The position numbers were made by a program, and so were the translations under genes. Positions 27,187-36,400 of a stretch of DNA of 64,000 nt are shown here, in pieces. The stretch's first letter is position 1, and each line of letters starts with the position of its first letter. Below the pieces are notes generated by a model, which saw only the letters and a program-made list of their open reading frames with translations, was not told the origin of the DNA and did not search any database. Source of the DNA: Prevotella sp. (GTDB lineage Bacteria > Bacteroidota > Bacteroidia > Bacteroidales > Bacteroidaceae); NCBI GenBank assembly GCA_003447235.1, contig DLZV01000041.1:1-64000 (forward strand), given 5' to 3'.

Positions 27187-30100
27187 ATGAGAACTATCAT
27201 CAATAACAGTCTGTTCTGTCTCCTCGCCATGGTGGCAGCGACGCTCTGCGGTTGTAGCGACAGCATCTTCGACGACGAAGCACAGAACGATGGCGGCAGC
27301 ATCCGCCTGGCGGCAGACATCGAGCAACTCTCCGTGATGAGGGTGAACGACAGCGGCTTCTGCGACGGCGACATGATGGGCGTGTACGTGGTGGACTACG
27401 AGGGTGGCAACCCGGGCACGCTAAAGCTGAAAGGCAACCGTGGCGACAACGTGCGCTACACCTTCGACGAGGCGGCCAACAAGTGGACCGGTGCCTACGA
27501 GCTGTACTGGAAGGACGGCCACACGCCGGTCGATGTGTACGGATACTACCCGTTTGCTGCGCCCGAGAGCATCGAGGACTACCAGTTTGAGGTGCAGAAA
27601 GACCAAAGCAAAGCCTCCTCCAGCGACGAGATGGGGGGATACGAGGCGAGCGACTTCCTCTGGGGGAAGGTGGACGAGGTGGCTCCCACCAGCAGCGTGA
27701 TCCGCCTGCCACTGTCGCACCGCATGTCGAACGCACGCGTCACCCTGCTCCAGGGATCGGGATTCACGGCCGAGGAATGGGCGGCCACGGAGAAGATCGT
27801 GCTTGTGCAAAACGTAGCGCGCAAGGCAAGCATCAACCTGGCCAACGGCACGGTGCGCAAGGCGGGCGAGGTGGAGCCCACGGCCACCCTGCCCTCATGC
27901 GTCGGCAACGAGTGGCGCGCCATCGTGGTGCCACAGACTGTGCCCCAGGGCGCGGCGCTCTTCAGCATCACCATCGGAGGCACGCCGTTCAAGTTTACCA
28001 GGCCCAACGACTTCGAGTACAAAGCTGGCCACATGATGAACTTCAGCATAAGGGTGGACAAGCAGCAGGAAAGCGGACAGTACAAACTGACGCTTGTGAG
28101 CGCGAGCGTCAGCGAGTGGGAAAGCGACCTCGTGAGCCACAACGCCACGGCAAAGGAGTATGTCGTGGTGAACGCCACTCCCGGCAAACTGAAAGAGGCC
28201 ATCACCGCCCTCGGCAAGGACTACACGACGCTGAGAAACCTGAAGATCACGGGCGAGATCAACGCCGAGGACTTCTACTTCATGCGCGACCACATGCCGC
28301 GGCTCACGGCCCTCAACCTCAAGGAGGTGCGCATCAAGGCAATGTGCAAGCCGGGCGAGGGCGAAGAGGGATATGACGACCAAATACCGGGTAGTGCGTT
28401 CTATTATCAGCACACCAATGGTGGCAGCCAGTCTCTGACACGCATTATACTTCCCGACCGGCTAAGAGCCATCGGTGGCAACGCGTTCTATGGATGCAAC
28501 AATCTCACAGGATCGCTTGTCATTCCAGAGGGTGTGACAGAGATAAGGCGTGGTGCCTTTAATGGCTGCTCTGGACTGAACGGCACGCTCACGCTCCCAT
28601 CCACATTGAGGAAACTGGGCAACAACTGGAACAGTGACACTGCCGACGAGGGCACAGACTATTATGGTGGCGTGTTCCAAAACTGCTCCAACCTCACGGG
28701 AAATCTCGTACTGCCCAACAATCTCGAACTGATCAGAGGTTATTGCTTCGCTGCATGTTCTGGACTTTATGGCGAGCTGCGACTGCCCGAGAAGCTGAAG
28801 CACATGGGGCGTAGTGCCTTTTCATTCTGTCCTGGACTGACAGGTTCCTTGACGATACCACAAGGATTATCCACAATTCCGGTTGAAGCCTTCAGCAATT
28901 CTGGTTTCAATGGTACGCTAACGCTTCACGACGGGATTACAAATATAAGTATTTTGGCTTTCAACAATTGCCATTTCAAGGGAGAGCTTCGTCTGCCGAA
29001 AAATCTGAGGACAATCTCCGAGCGCGCCTTCACCAATAATGACTTCTCTGGCGAACTGAAATTACCGCCCAGTGTGGAGCATATAGGCAGTTATGCTTTT
29101 ACCAACAACTGGCGCATCACGGGCATCCTCAGCATTCCAGAGGGCGTGGTGAGCATCGGCCAGGAGGCATTCGCGGGATGCAAGATGCTCGAGGGCGTCA
29201 TCTTCCCCGAGTCTATGGAGACGATACGCCAAAGGGCGTTTGCAGAGTGTTTCGGCATCGGGTCGATCGTCTGCCGTGGCACCATACCTCCACGGATAGA
29301 AAACAACGCCCTTGACGGCGTGGCCAGGGACAACTTCACCGTGGAGGTGCCAGTTTCTGCCGTAGCCAGTTATCAGACGGCGCAAGGCTGGTGTGAGTTC
29401 AAGCGCATTGCCGCCCACCACGAACTGACCTGCCGCCCCTCGGTGGCCTGCGCCCTCAGCACAGAGCACAAGCAGAAGATCACCGTCCAGGCCGAAGGCG
29501 AATGGGAGGTGGCCAGCAAGCCCAGCTGGTGCGACGTCTCGCCCATGAGCGGCAACAAAAAGACCGAGGTCACGCTCACCATCAAGGCCATGGCGAAAGG
29601 CTCCGGCAACGACCGCAACGGCAAGGTGGTGTTTCGGCTGAAGGGCAAGGACTACACCCACGAATGCAGCGTGGCGCAGTATGGCTACCAGTATGGGGAG
29701 AACGAGTGGCTGACGCTGCAAAAGGCCACGCGCGGCCACCGTGGCGGCATCAATATCGTATTGCTCGGCGATGGATATGACGCCGAAGACATTGCCTCGG
29801 GCGAATACCTGAAGATCATGAAGCAACAGATGGACCATTTCTTCGACATAGAGCCCTACAGGACCTATCGTCAGTATTTCAACGTCTTCACGGCCTTCCC
29901 GCTGTCCACGGAGTCGGGCATCGGTACGGTGAACACCATCCGGCACAACCGCTTCGGCACGACTTTCACGGGCAGCGGACTGAAAGCCACATACGACGAG
30001 ATCTTCTCCTACGCCCTCGGTGCGCCGAGCGTGACGAAGGAGAACCTCCACGAGACACTTGTCATCATCGTGCCCAACTCCACCGACTATGGAGGCATGA

Positions 30101-30720
30101 CGCAGCTGTGGGCAGACGGATCGGCCATAGCCTTCTGTCCGCTCAGCACCTACGACTATCCGCTCGACTCGCGCGGCGTGGTGCAGCATGAGGCGGGCGG
30201 CCACGGTTTCGGAAAACTCGGCGACGAGTGTATCTACCACAACGCCTTCATAGACGCCTGCGGATGCGCTTGCTGCGGCCATGTGGACGAATTCAGCACC
30301 GCCAAGAGCTACGGATGGTACGACAACCTCTCGCTCTCGGGCAAGGCCCACGGCGTGGGGTGGAGCCATCTGATCTACGACCGCCGCTACAGCGACCTTG
30401 TCGATGTGTATGAGGGCGGCTTCATGCACAGTCGCGGCGTGTTTCGGTCGGAGCAAAACTCGTGCATGAACAACTCCATACCCTACTACAACACGATCAG
30501 CCGCGAGAGCATCGTGAAGAGGATCAAGAGATATGCCGGCGAGACATTCTCCTTCGAGGACTTCGTGCGGAACGACCAGACTGGAAGTGGCGTCTCGCGA
30601 AGTCGCGCCCTGCGCCAGGCCAAGGCCTGGGCGGCACGATCGGCCAGCTCAAGCCAGTACAGGCCCGTGATACACAGGGGGAGTCCGCTGCGCATGGCGA
30701 AAGTGAGAAGGCACAGATAA
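27187..30720 (+). CDS. Multi-domain lipoprotein: fimbrillin-like + BspA LRR + BACON + M64 protease
   Basis: A 1177-residue protein. A lipobox signal (AATLCGCS) opens it. Residues about 40-310 repeat the fimbrillin pattern of the gene upstream (GDMMGVYVVDYEGG, YGYYPFA, GYEASDFLWGK). BspA-type LRR_5 repeats span about 418-708, with the motif GCxxLTGxLxIPxGV. A BACON-like domain spans about 744-834 (EGEWEVASKPSWCDVSP). The last part is a peptidase M64-type metalloprotease with HEAGGHGFGKLGDE (H1001, E1002, H1006, D1013). The spacing is HE-x3-H rather than HE-x2-H. It is likely displayed on the cell surface. Codon use shifts in the LRR part (28380-29100), which is less GC-rich and suggests domain shuffling. 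Protease activity is inferred only. Confidence 0.85.
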   Translation: MRTIINNSLFCLLAMVAATLCGCSDSIFDDEAQNDGGSIRLAADIEQLSVMRVNDSGFCDGDMMGVYVVDYEGGNPGTLKLKGNRGDNVRYTFDEAANKWTGAYELYWKDGHTPVDVYGYYPFAAPESIEDYQFEVQKDQSKASSSDEMGGYEASDFLWGKVDEVAPTSSVIRLPLSHRMSNARVTLLQGSGFTAEEWAATEKIVLVQNVARKASINLANGTVRKAGEVEPTATLPSCVGNEWRAIVVPQTVPQGAALFSITIGGTPFKFTRPNDFEYKAGHMMNFSIRVDKQQESGQYKLTLVSASVSEWESDLVSHNATAKEYVVVNATPGKLKEAITALGKDYTTLRNLKITGEINAEDFYFMRDHMPRLTALNLKEVRIKAMCKPGEGEEGYDDQIPGSAFYYQHTNGGSQSLTRIILPDRLRAIGGNAFYGCNNLTGSLVIPEGVTEIRRGAFNGCSGLNGTLTLPSTLRKLGNNWNSDTADEGTDYYGGVFQNCSNLTGNLVLPNNLELIRGYCFAACSGLYGELRLPEKLKHMGRSAFSFCPGLTGSLTIPQGLSTIPVEAFSNSGFNGTLTLHDGITNISILAFNNCHFKGELRLPKNLRTISERAFTNNDFSGELKLPPSVEHIGSYAFTNNWRITGILSIPEGVVSIGQEAFAGCKMLEGVIFPESMETIRQRAFAECFGIGSIVCRGTIPPRIENNALDGVARDNFTVEVPVSAVASYQTAQGWCEFKRIAAHHELTCRPSVACALSTEHKQKITVQAEGEWEVASKPSWCDVSPMSGNKKTEVTLTIKAMAKGSGNDRNGKVVFRLKGKDYTHECSVAQYGYQYGENEWLTLQKATRGHRGGINIVLLGDGYDAEDIASGEYLKIMKQQMDHFFDIEPYRTYRQYFNVFTAFPLSTESGIGTVNTIRHNRFGTTFTGSGLKATYDEIFSYALGAPSVTKENLHETLVIIVPNSTDYGGMTQLWADGSAIAFCPLSTYDYPLDSRGVVQHEAGGHGFGKLGDECIYHNAFIDACGCACCGHVDEFSTAKSYGWYDNLSLSGKAHGVGWSHLIYDRRYSDLVDVYEGGFMHSRGVFRSEQNSCMNNSIPYYNTISRESIVKRIKRYAGETFSFEDFVRNDQTGSGVSRSRALRQAKAWAARSASSSQYRPVIHRGSPLRMAKVRRHR

Positions 30721-30740
30721 AAGTGGGAAGGCACAGATAA
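30701..30740. repeat. 20-bp tandem duplication across the stop of the M64 gene
   Basis: 30701-30720 and 30721-30740 differ at one base and both contain GGCACAGATAA. The duplication repeats the stop codon context. Confidence 0.8.
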
Positions 30741-30755
30741 CAAATAGAGGAAGCC

Positions 30756-31742
30756 ATGGGACAAAAAATGAATGGGAAGATGAAGAGACTCCCTATGAAG
30801 ATGAGAGACCTTATGAGGATGAGAGACCTTATGAGGATGAGAGACCTTATGAGGAAGAGCCACCTTATTATATATATGGCGCTGACCGCCTTGGCACTGG
30901 CTTCGTGCGGCGAGGACACGCTGCCGACGGACGAGACTGCGACGGACAAGGGCGTTGAGATGAAGCTGCAGATGAGTCATCCCAGCACCAAGGCGCCCAC
31001 CGCACCCTCCTACTTCGAAGCTGGCGACAAGGTAGGTCTCTTCGTGAGCGAGGACGGCAAGCCCCTGGAGGTGGGTGGCAACGTGGTGAACAACGAGGCG
31101 TTGACATTCAACGGCAACGAGTGGACGGCTGCCAAAACTCTGTATTGGGACGAGGGCTTGTACAATGTCTATGCCTACCACCCATACATCGGCAGGGTGA
31201 GCAGCATCGAGGACCAACCATTCAGCGTCAGCCTCGACCAAAGAACGGAAAAGACGGCAACGGCGCTCGGCGGCTACAAGGCGAGCGACCTGCTCTTTGC
31301 CACCAGCAAGGGCGTAAGGGCCTCGGACGAGCCTGTGCAACTCACGTTCAGACACATCATGAGCAAGATCACGATAAGACTCGTGAAGGGAGAGGACTTC
31401 GAGGGCGAAATGCCCAAAAACGCCACGGTATATGTGCACAACACCGTAACGGAGGCTACGATAGACCTCCAGGCGGGGGTGGCCACGCGCCATGCGAAGG
31501 CTCCGCGACAGACGATCACGGCACACCACGACGGCGACAACCTCTACTCTGCCATCGTTGTGCCGCAACGCATCGAAAACCGCATGCCGTTCATCGAGGT
31601 GATCATGAACAACATGAGCTATCTGTACGAAAGCAAGTTTCTGTTTAAGCCCGGCATGGAGCATTTCGTCAACCTCATCATCCCCAACAACCCCAATAGC
31701 ACAAAAATAGAAATCGGCGGGGGAATCAAGAACTGGGAATAA
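30756..31742 (+). CDS. Fimbrillin-family lipoprotein with a repeat-expanded N-terminus
   Basis: A 328-residue protein. The fimbrillin pattern is seen as YFEAGDKVGLFVSEDG, YAYHPYIGRVSSIED, GYKASDLLFATSKG and FRHIMSKITIRLVKGEDF. The lipoprotein signal is LTALALASCGED. The n-region is unusually long because an 18-bp repeat encodes MRDLMR three times. This supplies several in-frame ATG codons, so the true start could be 30756 (chosen, first ATG) or any of those at 30795-30849. The protein from the last ATG would still have a normal lipoprotein signal. It is likely a pilus or surface subunit, co-transcribed with the M64 protein. Confidence 0.8.
   Translation: MGQKMNGKMKRLPMKMRDLMRMRDLMRMRDLMRKSHLIIYMALTALALASCGEDTLPTDETATDKGVEMKLQMSHPSTKAPTAPSYFEAGDKVGLFVSEDGKPLEVGGNVVNNEALTFNGNEWTAAKTLYWDEGLYNVYAYHPYIGRVSSIEDQPFSVSLDQRTEKTATALGGYKASDLLFATSKGVRASDEPVQLTFRHIMSKITIRLVKGEDFEGEMPKNATVYVHNTVTEATIDLQAGVATRHAKAPRQTITAHHDGDNLYSAIVVPQRIENRMPFIEVIMNNMSYLYESKFLFKPGMEHFVNLIIPNNPNSTKIEIGGGIKNWE
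30795..30866 (+). repeat. 18-bp tandem repeat in a signal-peptide coding region
   Basis: Units lie at 30795-30812, 30813-30830, 30831-30848 and 30849-30866. The central two are identical and the outer two are diverged. Being a multiple of three, copy changes keep frame. Confidence 0.9.
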
Positions 31743-31801
31743 AAGACATTTCAGAGCGAACAAAAGATATAACATAGCGAACAAAAAGTGCTACCATTGC
31801 A

Positions 31802-32869
31802 ATGAAGAAAGCTATCTGCATATTATCAGTATTGGCCATCTTGCTCTGCGCTTGGCTCGTCCTGTTGTGGCTGCCTGCCCTCACCCACGAAGGGAAGCCA
31901 CAGAGCGAGACGCGCTATGGTCTGAGCGAGGGTCTGCAACTGGTAAAACAGACGTTTGCAGGCAAGGAAAAGCGGTATGTCGTGGAGGACGGCGAAGGCA
32001 ATGTGGTGTTTGACGTGCCCCTGCGCGGCTGCATCCTCGACACACGCTTCCGCGGCGGCAGGCTCCGCTTTCGCGAACAGCAATCAGGGCGTGAGGGCTA
32101 CATAGACCGCCAGGGCATCGTGACCCTTTTGCACGAGGGCAAGGCAAGCATTCCGGAGGAAGTGGCTACCGGAAGGACGACAAGGTTTGCCGCGTCGGCC
32201 ATGGCTCCGGCCCAGCAGCTACAGAGCGAGGCCGCCGCTCCATCGCCTGGCGAAGGCGGGAAAAAACCGTCGGCAGCAGCGCGAAGAAACCAGTCTATAG
32301 CACAGGTGCCACTGAAGTCTATCGTGAAAGACAATCCTTTCTTCAAGGAGGCGTCGAAGATCATGCAAGGCAAGCTGACGGAGCAGGACGCCAAGCGGCG
32401 GCACACCATACTCAACTACTGCGAGCATTTGCGCACGGCATATACGACAAAAGACATCGACTTCTTGCGGCAGGTCTTTAGCGACAAGGCGCTGATCATC
32501 GTGGGCAACGTGGTGAGGCAGACGTCGGCCGACGGCCGGTGTGTAGCGGACGCGCGAGTGAACTACGCCATCCGATCGAAGCAAGAATACATAGCGCGCC
32601 TCGCCAAGGTGTTTTCCACGAACAGCAAGGTAGATGTGAGGTTCTCCGACTTCCGCATCCTGCGCCACCCCACGATGGACGGCATCTATGGCGTCACGCT
32701 GCGGCAGCGGTATAGCAGCGACCGATACAGCGACGATGGCTACTTGTTTCTGCTGTGGGACTTCAGAGACAGATCGATGCCCGTGATCCATGTCCGAACG
32801 TGGCAACCAGCCTCCTCGGTGGCAGATGGCTCAGAGATCATCAGCATACAGGACTTCAACCTGCAATGA
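31802..32869 (+). CDS. Membrane-anchored protein with a WG-like repeat and NTF2-like domain
   Basis: A 355-residue protein. An N-terminal hydrophobic segment (about residues 4-27) is a signal anchor. A WG-repeat-like stretch (YVVEDGEGNVVFDVPL, GREGYIDRQGIVTLL) covers about 58-112. A low-complexity Ala/Ser/Gly-rich linker follows. The C-terminal part from about residue 200 (HLRTAYTTKDIDFLRQVFSD, DFRILRHPTMDGIYGV, LLWDFRDRSMPVIHVRTWQP) looks like an NTF2-like/SnoaL cone fold. I know no enzymatic role. It starts a group with the PEGA-like, LRR and kinase genes, which suggests a shared envelope-signalling role. Confidence 0.65.
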   Translation: MKKAICILSVLAILLCAWLVLLWLPALTHEGKPQSETRYGLSEGLQLVKQTFAGKEKRYVVEDGEGNVVFDVPLRGCILDTRFRGGRLRFREQQSGREGYIDRQGIVTLLHEGKASIPEEVATGRTTRFAASAMAPAQQLQSEAAAPSPGEGGKKPSAAARRNQSIAQVPLKSIVKDNPFFKEASKIMQGKLTEQDAKRRHTILNYCEHLRTAYTTKDIDFLRQVFSDKALIIVGNVVRQTSADGRCVADARVNYAIRSKQEYIARLAKVFSTNSKVDVRFSDFRILRHPTMDGIYGVTLRQRYSSDRYSDDGYLFLLWDFRDRSMPVIHVRTWQPASSVADGSEIISIQDFNLQ

Positions 32870-32929
32870 GCCATAGAGCCAATGGCGCCTCGCCTGCTCT
32901 CAGAAAGAATATCATCAGAAAGAGGCAGG

Positions 32930-33005
32930 AAGTATTGCGTAGGAAAGATATAAGAAGTATATCGACGGAAGATATAAGAAACATATCACAGGAAAGATGT
33001 AAGAC
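32930..33005 (+). repeat. Short degenerate repeats in the leader of the PEGA-like gene
   Basis: GGAAAGATATAAGAA-like words recur three times (near 32941, 32969 and 32991) with a period of about 25 bases in an A-rich leader. The function is unknown. Confidence 0.5.
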
Positions 33006-33024
33006 AAAAGTGTTGACAATAGAC

Positions 33025-34023
33025 ATGAAGACAACGACTACCCTTGGCAACGCCCGCCCTCTGCTGCTCGCCCTTTGCCTATGGCTGCTCTGCGGCGGTA
33101 GTGCGCACTCGCAGGAGTTCACGGTGAGCAGCTTCCGCCTGCTGCCTAACGACGTGAGTGCCTTTGTCAATAGCGTGCGCGACCTCAACGACGAGGCGTG
33201 CGCCTTGGTGAAGGTAGAGGCACCGTCAGACTTTGCCTTCTCCACGCCCTTAGGCATCGTGAAGCGCAAGGACGAGGTGGGCGAGATATGGCTCTACCTG
33301 CCCCAGGGCACGAAGATGCTCACGCTGAAACATCCCGTATGGGGCGTGCTGCGCGACTATCAATTGGGCACAACGCTGGAGAGCCGCATGACCTACGAGC
33401 TGAAAGTGGACGTGCCAAGGCTTGCCCTGGCGGAACGCCACGACACCATCGTGCAGGTGAGAACCATCATCGACACCGTCACCGTGACTCAGTCCAGGCC
33501 CAAGGAGCCCTGGTCGGCCTATGCCCTGGCCACGATTGGCGCACACGACAACGGACCGTCCTATGGCGCGTTCTTCTCCCTGATGCGGCGCCATGGTTTC
33601 TTTGTGCACGCCAATACGCTTTTTGGCAGTATCGGCAAGACACGCGGCAGTTGCGCCAAGGACGGCAGCCTCGGCGAGGGCACGGAGCGACCCTACTATT
33701 CTGGCAAGACCGCAAAGAGCCACTTCACCATCACGGCGGGCGCCACACACCGCCTGACGAGTCAGCTGTGCCTCTTCGAGGGCGTAGGCTATGGGCGCAG
33801 CGCCGTGGCATGGCAGTTGGCGCAGAGCGAAGGAGGAGGATATGTGCTCAACGACGGACTGACGCACAAGGGCGTGGCGGGCGAGATCGGCGCGCTCGTG
33901 GCGTGGGGACGGCTCAGTGTGTCGGCCTCGGCCGTCACCATCGGCGGAACACAATGGCAAGGCCACCTGGGCATCGGAATCAAGTTATGGAGGACTAAGA
34001 AAATGAGAAAGAATGGGAAATAA
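33025..34023 (+). CDS. Secreted PEGA-like/beta-barrel-like protein
   Basis: A 332-residue protein with a signal peptide ending near GGSAHSQEF. The N-terminal domain (LLPNDVSAFVNSVRDLNDEACALVKVEA, then GEIWLYLPQGTKMLTLKHPVWGVLRDY) is a beta-rich PEGA-like module that often accompanies Ser/Thr kinase genes in Bacteroidota. The C-terminal half (about 150-332) has alternating strands with repeated glycine pairs and could be a small membrane barrel or beta-sandwich. The ATG at 33025 was chosen because the signal peptide begins there. The stop overlaps the next start by 11 bases, a sign of translational coupling with the LRR lipoprotein. Confidence 0.65.
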   Translation: MKTTTTLGNARPLLLALCLWLLCGGSAHSQEFTVSSFRLLPNDVSAFVNSVRDLNDEACALVKVEAPSDFAFSTPLGIVKRKDEVGEIWLYLPQGTKMLTLKHPVWGVLRDYQLGTTLESRMTYELKVDVPRLALAERHDTIVQVRTIIDTVTVTQSRPKEPWSAYALATIGAHDNGPSYGAFFSLMRRHGFFVHANTLFGSIGKTRGSCAKDGSLGEGTERPYYSGKTAKSHFTITAGATHRLTSQLCLFEGVGYGRSAVAWQLAQSEGGGYVLNDGLTHKGVAGEIGALVAWGRLSVSASAVTIGGTQWQGHLGIGIKLWRTKKMRKNGK

Positions 34024-35722
34024 CAAGCACCTACACACGACGGGCCACCCACACGCAGGCCATCGAGCTCACGGCCTGCTGGCACGCCCCAGGGTCTGCC
34101 GACTGGCCTGGAGGCTCTGTTGCGCAGCCGTGGCGGTTTGCCTTTTCTCCTGTGACAGCGACCAACCCGACTATCTGGAACCGCGCCTCACCACGCTGCC
34201 TGCCACAGATCTCACACGGACGGAGGCCACGCTCCACGGATCGGCCACGGTGGCGGGCGAGACGGAGATGCCGCAGCTGTACTTCAGATATGGCGCGACA
34301 GAGGCCATGGAGCAAACGGCCCCGGCAGTCTTCAACGACCAGACGATGGTGGCAGCACGCATCACAGGGCTCACCGCCGCCACCACCTACCACTATATGC
34401 TCGAGGGCACCAACGGCAGGACCACCGTGCGGGGCGACAGGATGAGCCTCACCACGCTGCCCAACGCCAAACCCTCGCTGGGCGAAGCGAGCATCGTCGG
34501 CCATGGTCCTATGAGCGTGATCGTAGGCTACAGGATCGCGGACGACGGTGGCGAGACGATCACGGAGACTGGCTGCCTGTATGCGCTGGCCTCCGCTGCC
34601 ACCGACCAGCAGAGAGTGGTGCTCAAGGACTACCGCAAAGACCAGGAACGGCAGACGCTGCTGCTGCCCGACCTGCGCCGCAACACCACCTACATGATAT
34701 GGCCCTACGCCACGAGCCGCATGGGCGAGACGGTGGGCGAGGCGATCACCTTCACCACGGGCGACGCCCTGCTGCTGGGCGATCCAGGCCAACTGCGATC
34801 GCTGATGGGCAAGAACTTGTACGACTACTCCCACCTCTCCATAGCCGGGCCTCTGAATGGCGACGACTTGCGCTGCCTGAGAGAGATGATGGGGCGCGGA
34901 CGCGACAAGGTGGCGACTGCAGGCAGGCTCTCGGACATAGACCTGACGGACGCGACTATCGTGGCAGGCGGCGAACCCTATGACGACGCACGATATGCGG
35001 AGGACGACGTGGTGGGGCAAGGCTTGTTTGCCGATTGCGCAAGCCTGTCGAAGATCGTCCTGCCGTCCCAGACCACAACCATCGAGAAGGACGCCTTTGC
35101 CCGATGTGCGGCACTTGAGCTGATCGACATTCCGGCCGCGGCTGCGTCGGTAATGCCCTCAAGTGGCTGTTCGGCCTTGCAGAGCCTCCGTGTCTCGGAA
35201 GCCAACACCCACTACGTCGGCAAGGACGGCGTGTTGCTCAACGCCGACGCCACACAAATCGTGTGGTTCCCGATGGGCAAGAAGGGCAGTTATGCGCTGC
35301 CTTCCTCCGTGACCTCGGTCGGCAGTTATGCCTTCAAGGAGTGTAGCATCGAGCGGTTCGTGTTTTCAGACCATGTGGCCAAGTTGGGCACGGGCGTCTT
35401 CATGAACAGCAAGGTGAGGGACGTGACCATGCCGGAGGCTCTGCGACTGGTGCCCACGGCCACCTTCCAAGGCTGCGCGCAGCTCCAGGTGGTGCGCTTG
35501 GGCAGCAAGACGGAGCTGATCTCCGACTATGCCTTCACAGACTGTCCGCTGACCGATCTATATGTAGAGGCCCGGATGCCGCCTGTCTGCCAACCCACAG
35601 CTTTTGCCACCCTCGGGGCAGACGTCCTCGCCTCTTGCCGCGTGCACGTGCCCAAGGGACGGGCCAACATCTACAAGGCGAGCGAAGGCTGGAATTTGTT
35701 TAAGAACATCATCACAGACTGA
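34013..35722 (+). CDS. BspA-type LRR lipoprotein with FnIII-like domains
   Basis: A 569-residue protein. A long N-terminus leads to a lipobox (AVCLFSCDS, Cys at about residue 47). Two FnIII-like domains follow (about 55-150 and 150-245: TEATLHGSATV..ETEMPQLYFRYG, LTAATTYHYML). Then come LRR_5 repeats (about 330-555: LFADCASLSKIVLPSQTTTIEKDAFARCAALE). BspA-type repeats bind host matrix or other bacteria. It has the same repeat type as the M64 protein but no protease. The ATG at 34013 overlaps the previous stop. A shorter start near the hydrophobic segment is possible. Confidence 0.78.
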   Translation: MGNNKHLHTTGHPHAGHRAHGLLARPRVCRLAWRLCCAAVAVCLFSCDSDQPDYLEPRLTTLPATDLTRTEATLHGSATVAGETEMPQLYFRYGATEAMEQTAPAVFNDQTMVAARITGLTAATTYHYMLEGTNGRTTVRGDRMSLTTLPNAKPSLGEASIVGHGPMSVIVGYRIADDGGETITETGCLYALASAATDQQRVVLKDYRKDQERQTLLLPDLRRNTTYMIWPYATSRMGETVGEAITFTTGDALLLGDPGQLRSLMGKNLYDYSHLSIAGPLNGDDLRCLREMMGRGRDKVATAGRLSDIDLTDATIVAGGEPYDDARYAEDDVVGQGLFADCASLSKIVLPSQTTTIEKDAFARCAALELIDIPAAAASVMPSSGCSALQSLRVSEANTHYVGKDGVLLNADATQIVWFPMGKKGSYALPSSVTSVGSYAFKECSIERFVFSDHVAKLGTGVFMNSKVRDVTMPEALRLVPTATFQGCAQLQVVRLGSKTELISDYAFTDCPLTDLYVEARMPPVCQPTAFATLGADVLASCRVHVPKGRANIYKASEGWNLFKNIITD

Positions 35723-35724
35723 TT

Positions 35725-36318
35725 ATGACAACACCGGAAATAGAAGAACTCAAACAACTCGTCAAGCAGAAATACGGGAAAACGCTCGCCACGACAACAG
35801 ACTTCGAGGAGTTTTCCCTCTATCTGAAGAAAAAGGAAGACAAGAACGTTTCGTCCTCCACGTTGAAGCGCCTCTATGGCTATGTGAGCGACGAGCACAA
35901 GCCGAGACTTACGACGCTCGACCCGCTGGCGCAATACATAGGACACGCGGACTACAAGGACTTCGTGTGCTGGCTGAAGAACAGCACGCTCTACAACTCG
36001 TCCTTCTTCATGGCGGACCAACTGACGAGCAGCCAACTGACTGCCGGCACGGAACTCGTGATAGGCTGGAGTCCCAACCGTATGCTCACGCTGCGCTATC
36101 TGGGCGAGAGTCTATACGAAGTGGTGACTACGGAAAACAGCAAACTGCTTTGTGGCGACCGCTTTGTGACGGGCTGCTTCATCAAGGGGCAACCGCTTCT
36201 GCTGCCCTATGTCGAACGCGACGGAGCGCGCACCATGCCGTTTGTGGCAGGACGCCACGGCGGGCTCACGGTGGTAAGGTTGAAGAAGCGCAGCGCCAAG
36301 GTGGAAGAAACGAAATAG
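35725..36318 (+). CDS. Conserved Bacteroidota protein next to the kinase gene
   Basis: A 197-residue cytoplasmic protein without signal or membrane segment. The N-terminal half is helical and resembles a small DNA- or protein-binding domain (DKNVSSSTLKRLYGYVSDEHKPRLTTLDPLAQYIGHADYKDF). The C-terminal half is beta-rich (AGTELVIGWSPNRMLTLRYLGES.. followed by ..GCFIKGQPLLLPYV). I do not know a named family. It starts two bases after the LRR stop and precedes the kinase by 82 bases. It may be a regulator or kinase substrate, but that is inferred from position only. Confidence 0.6.
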   Translation: MTTPEIEELKQLVKQKYGKTLATTTDFEEFSLYLKKKEDKNVSSSTLKRLYGYVSDEHKPRLTTLDPLAQYIGHADYKDFVCWLKNSTLYNSSFFMADQLTSSQLTAGTELVIGWSPNRMLTLRYLGESLYEVVTTENSKLLCGDRFVTGCFIKGQPLLLPYVERDGARTMPFVAGRHGGLTVVRLKKRSAKVEETK

Positions 36319-36400
36319 AAACAAAGGGGATTCTGAGAGGATTCTGAGGGGGCTGCTTGTCGTGCCTGTCAAGACGAATCCGCCCATAGCCTTATAGCTT

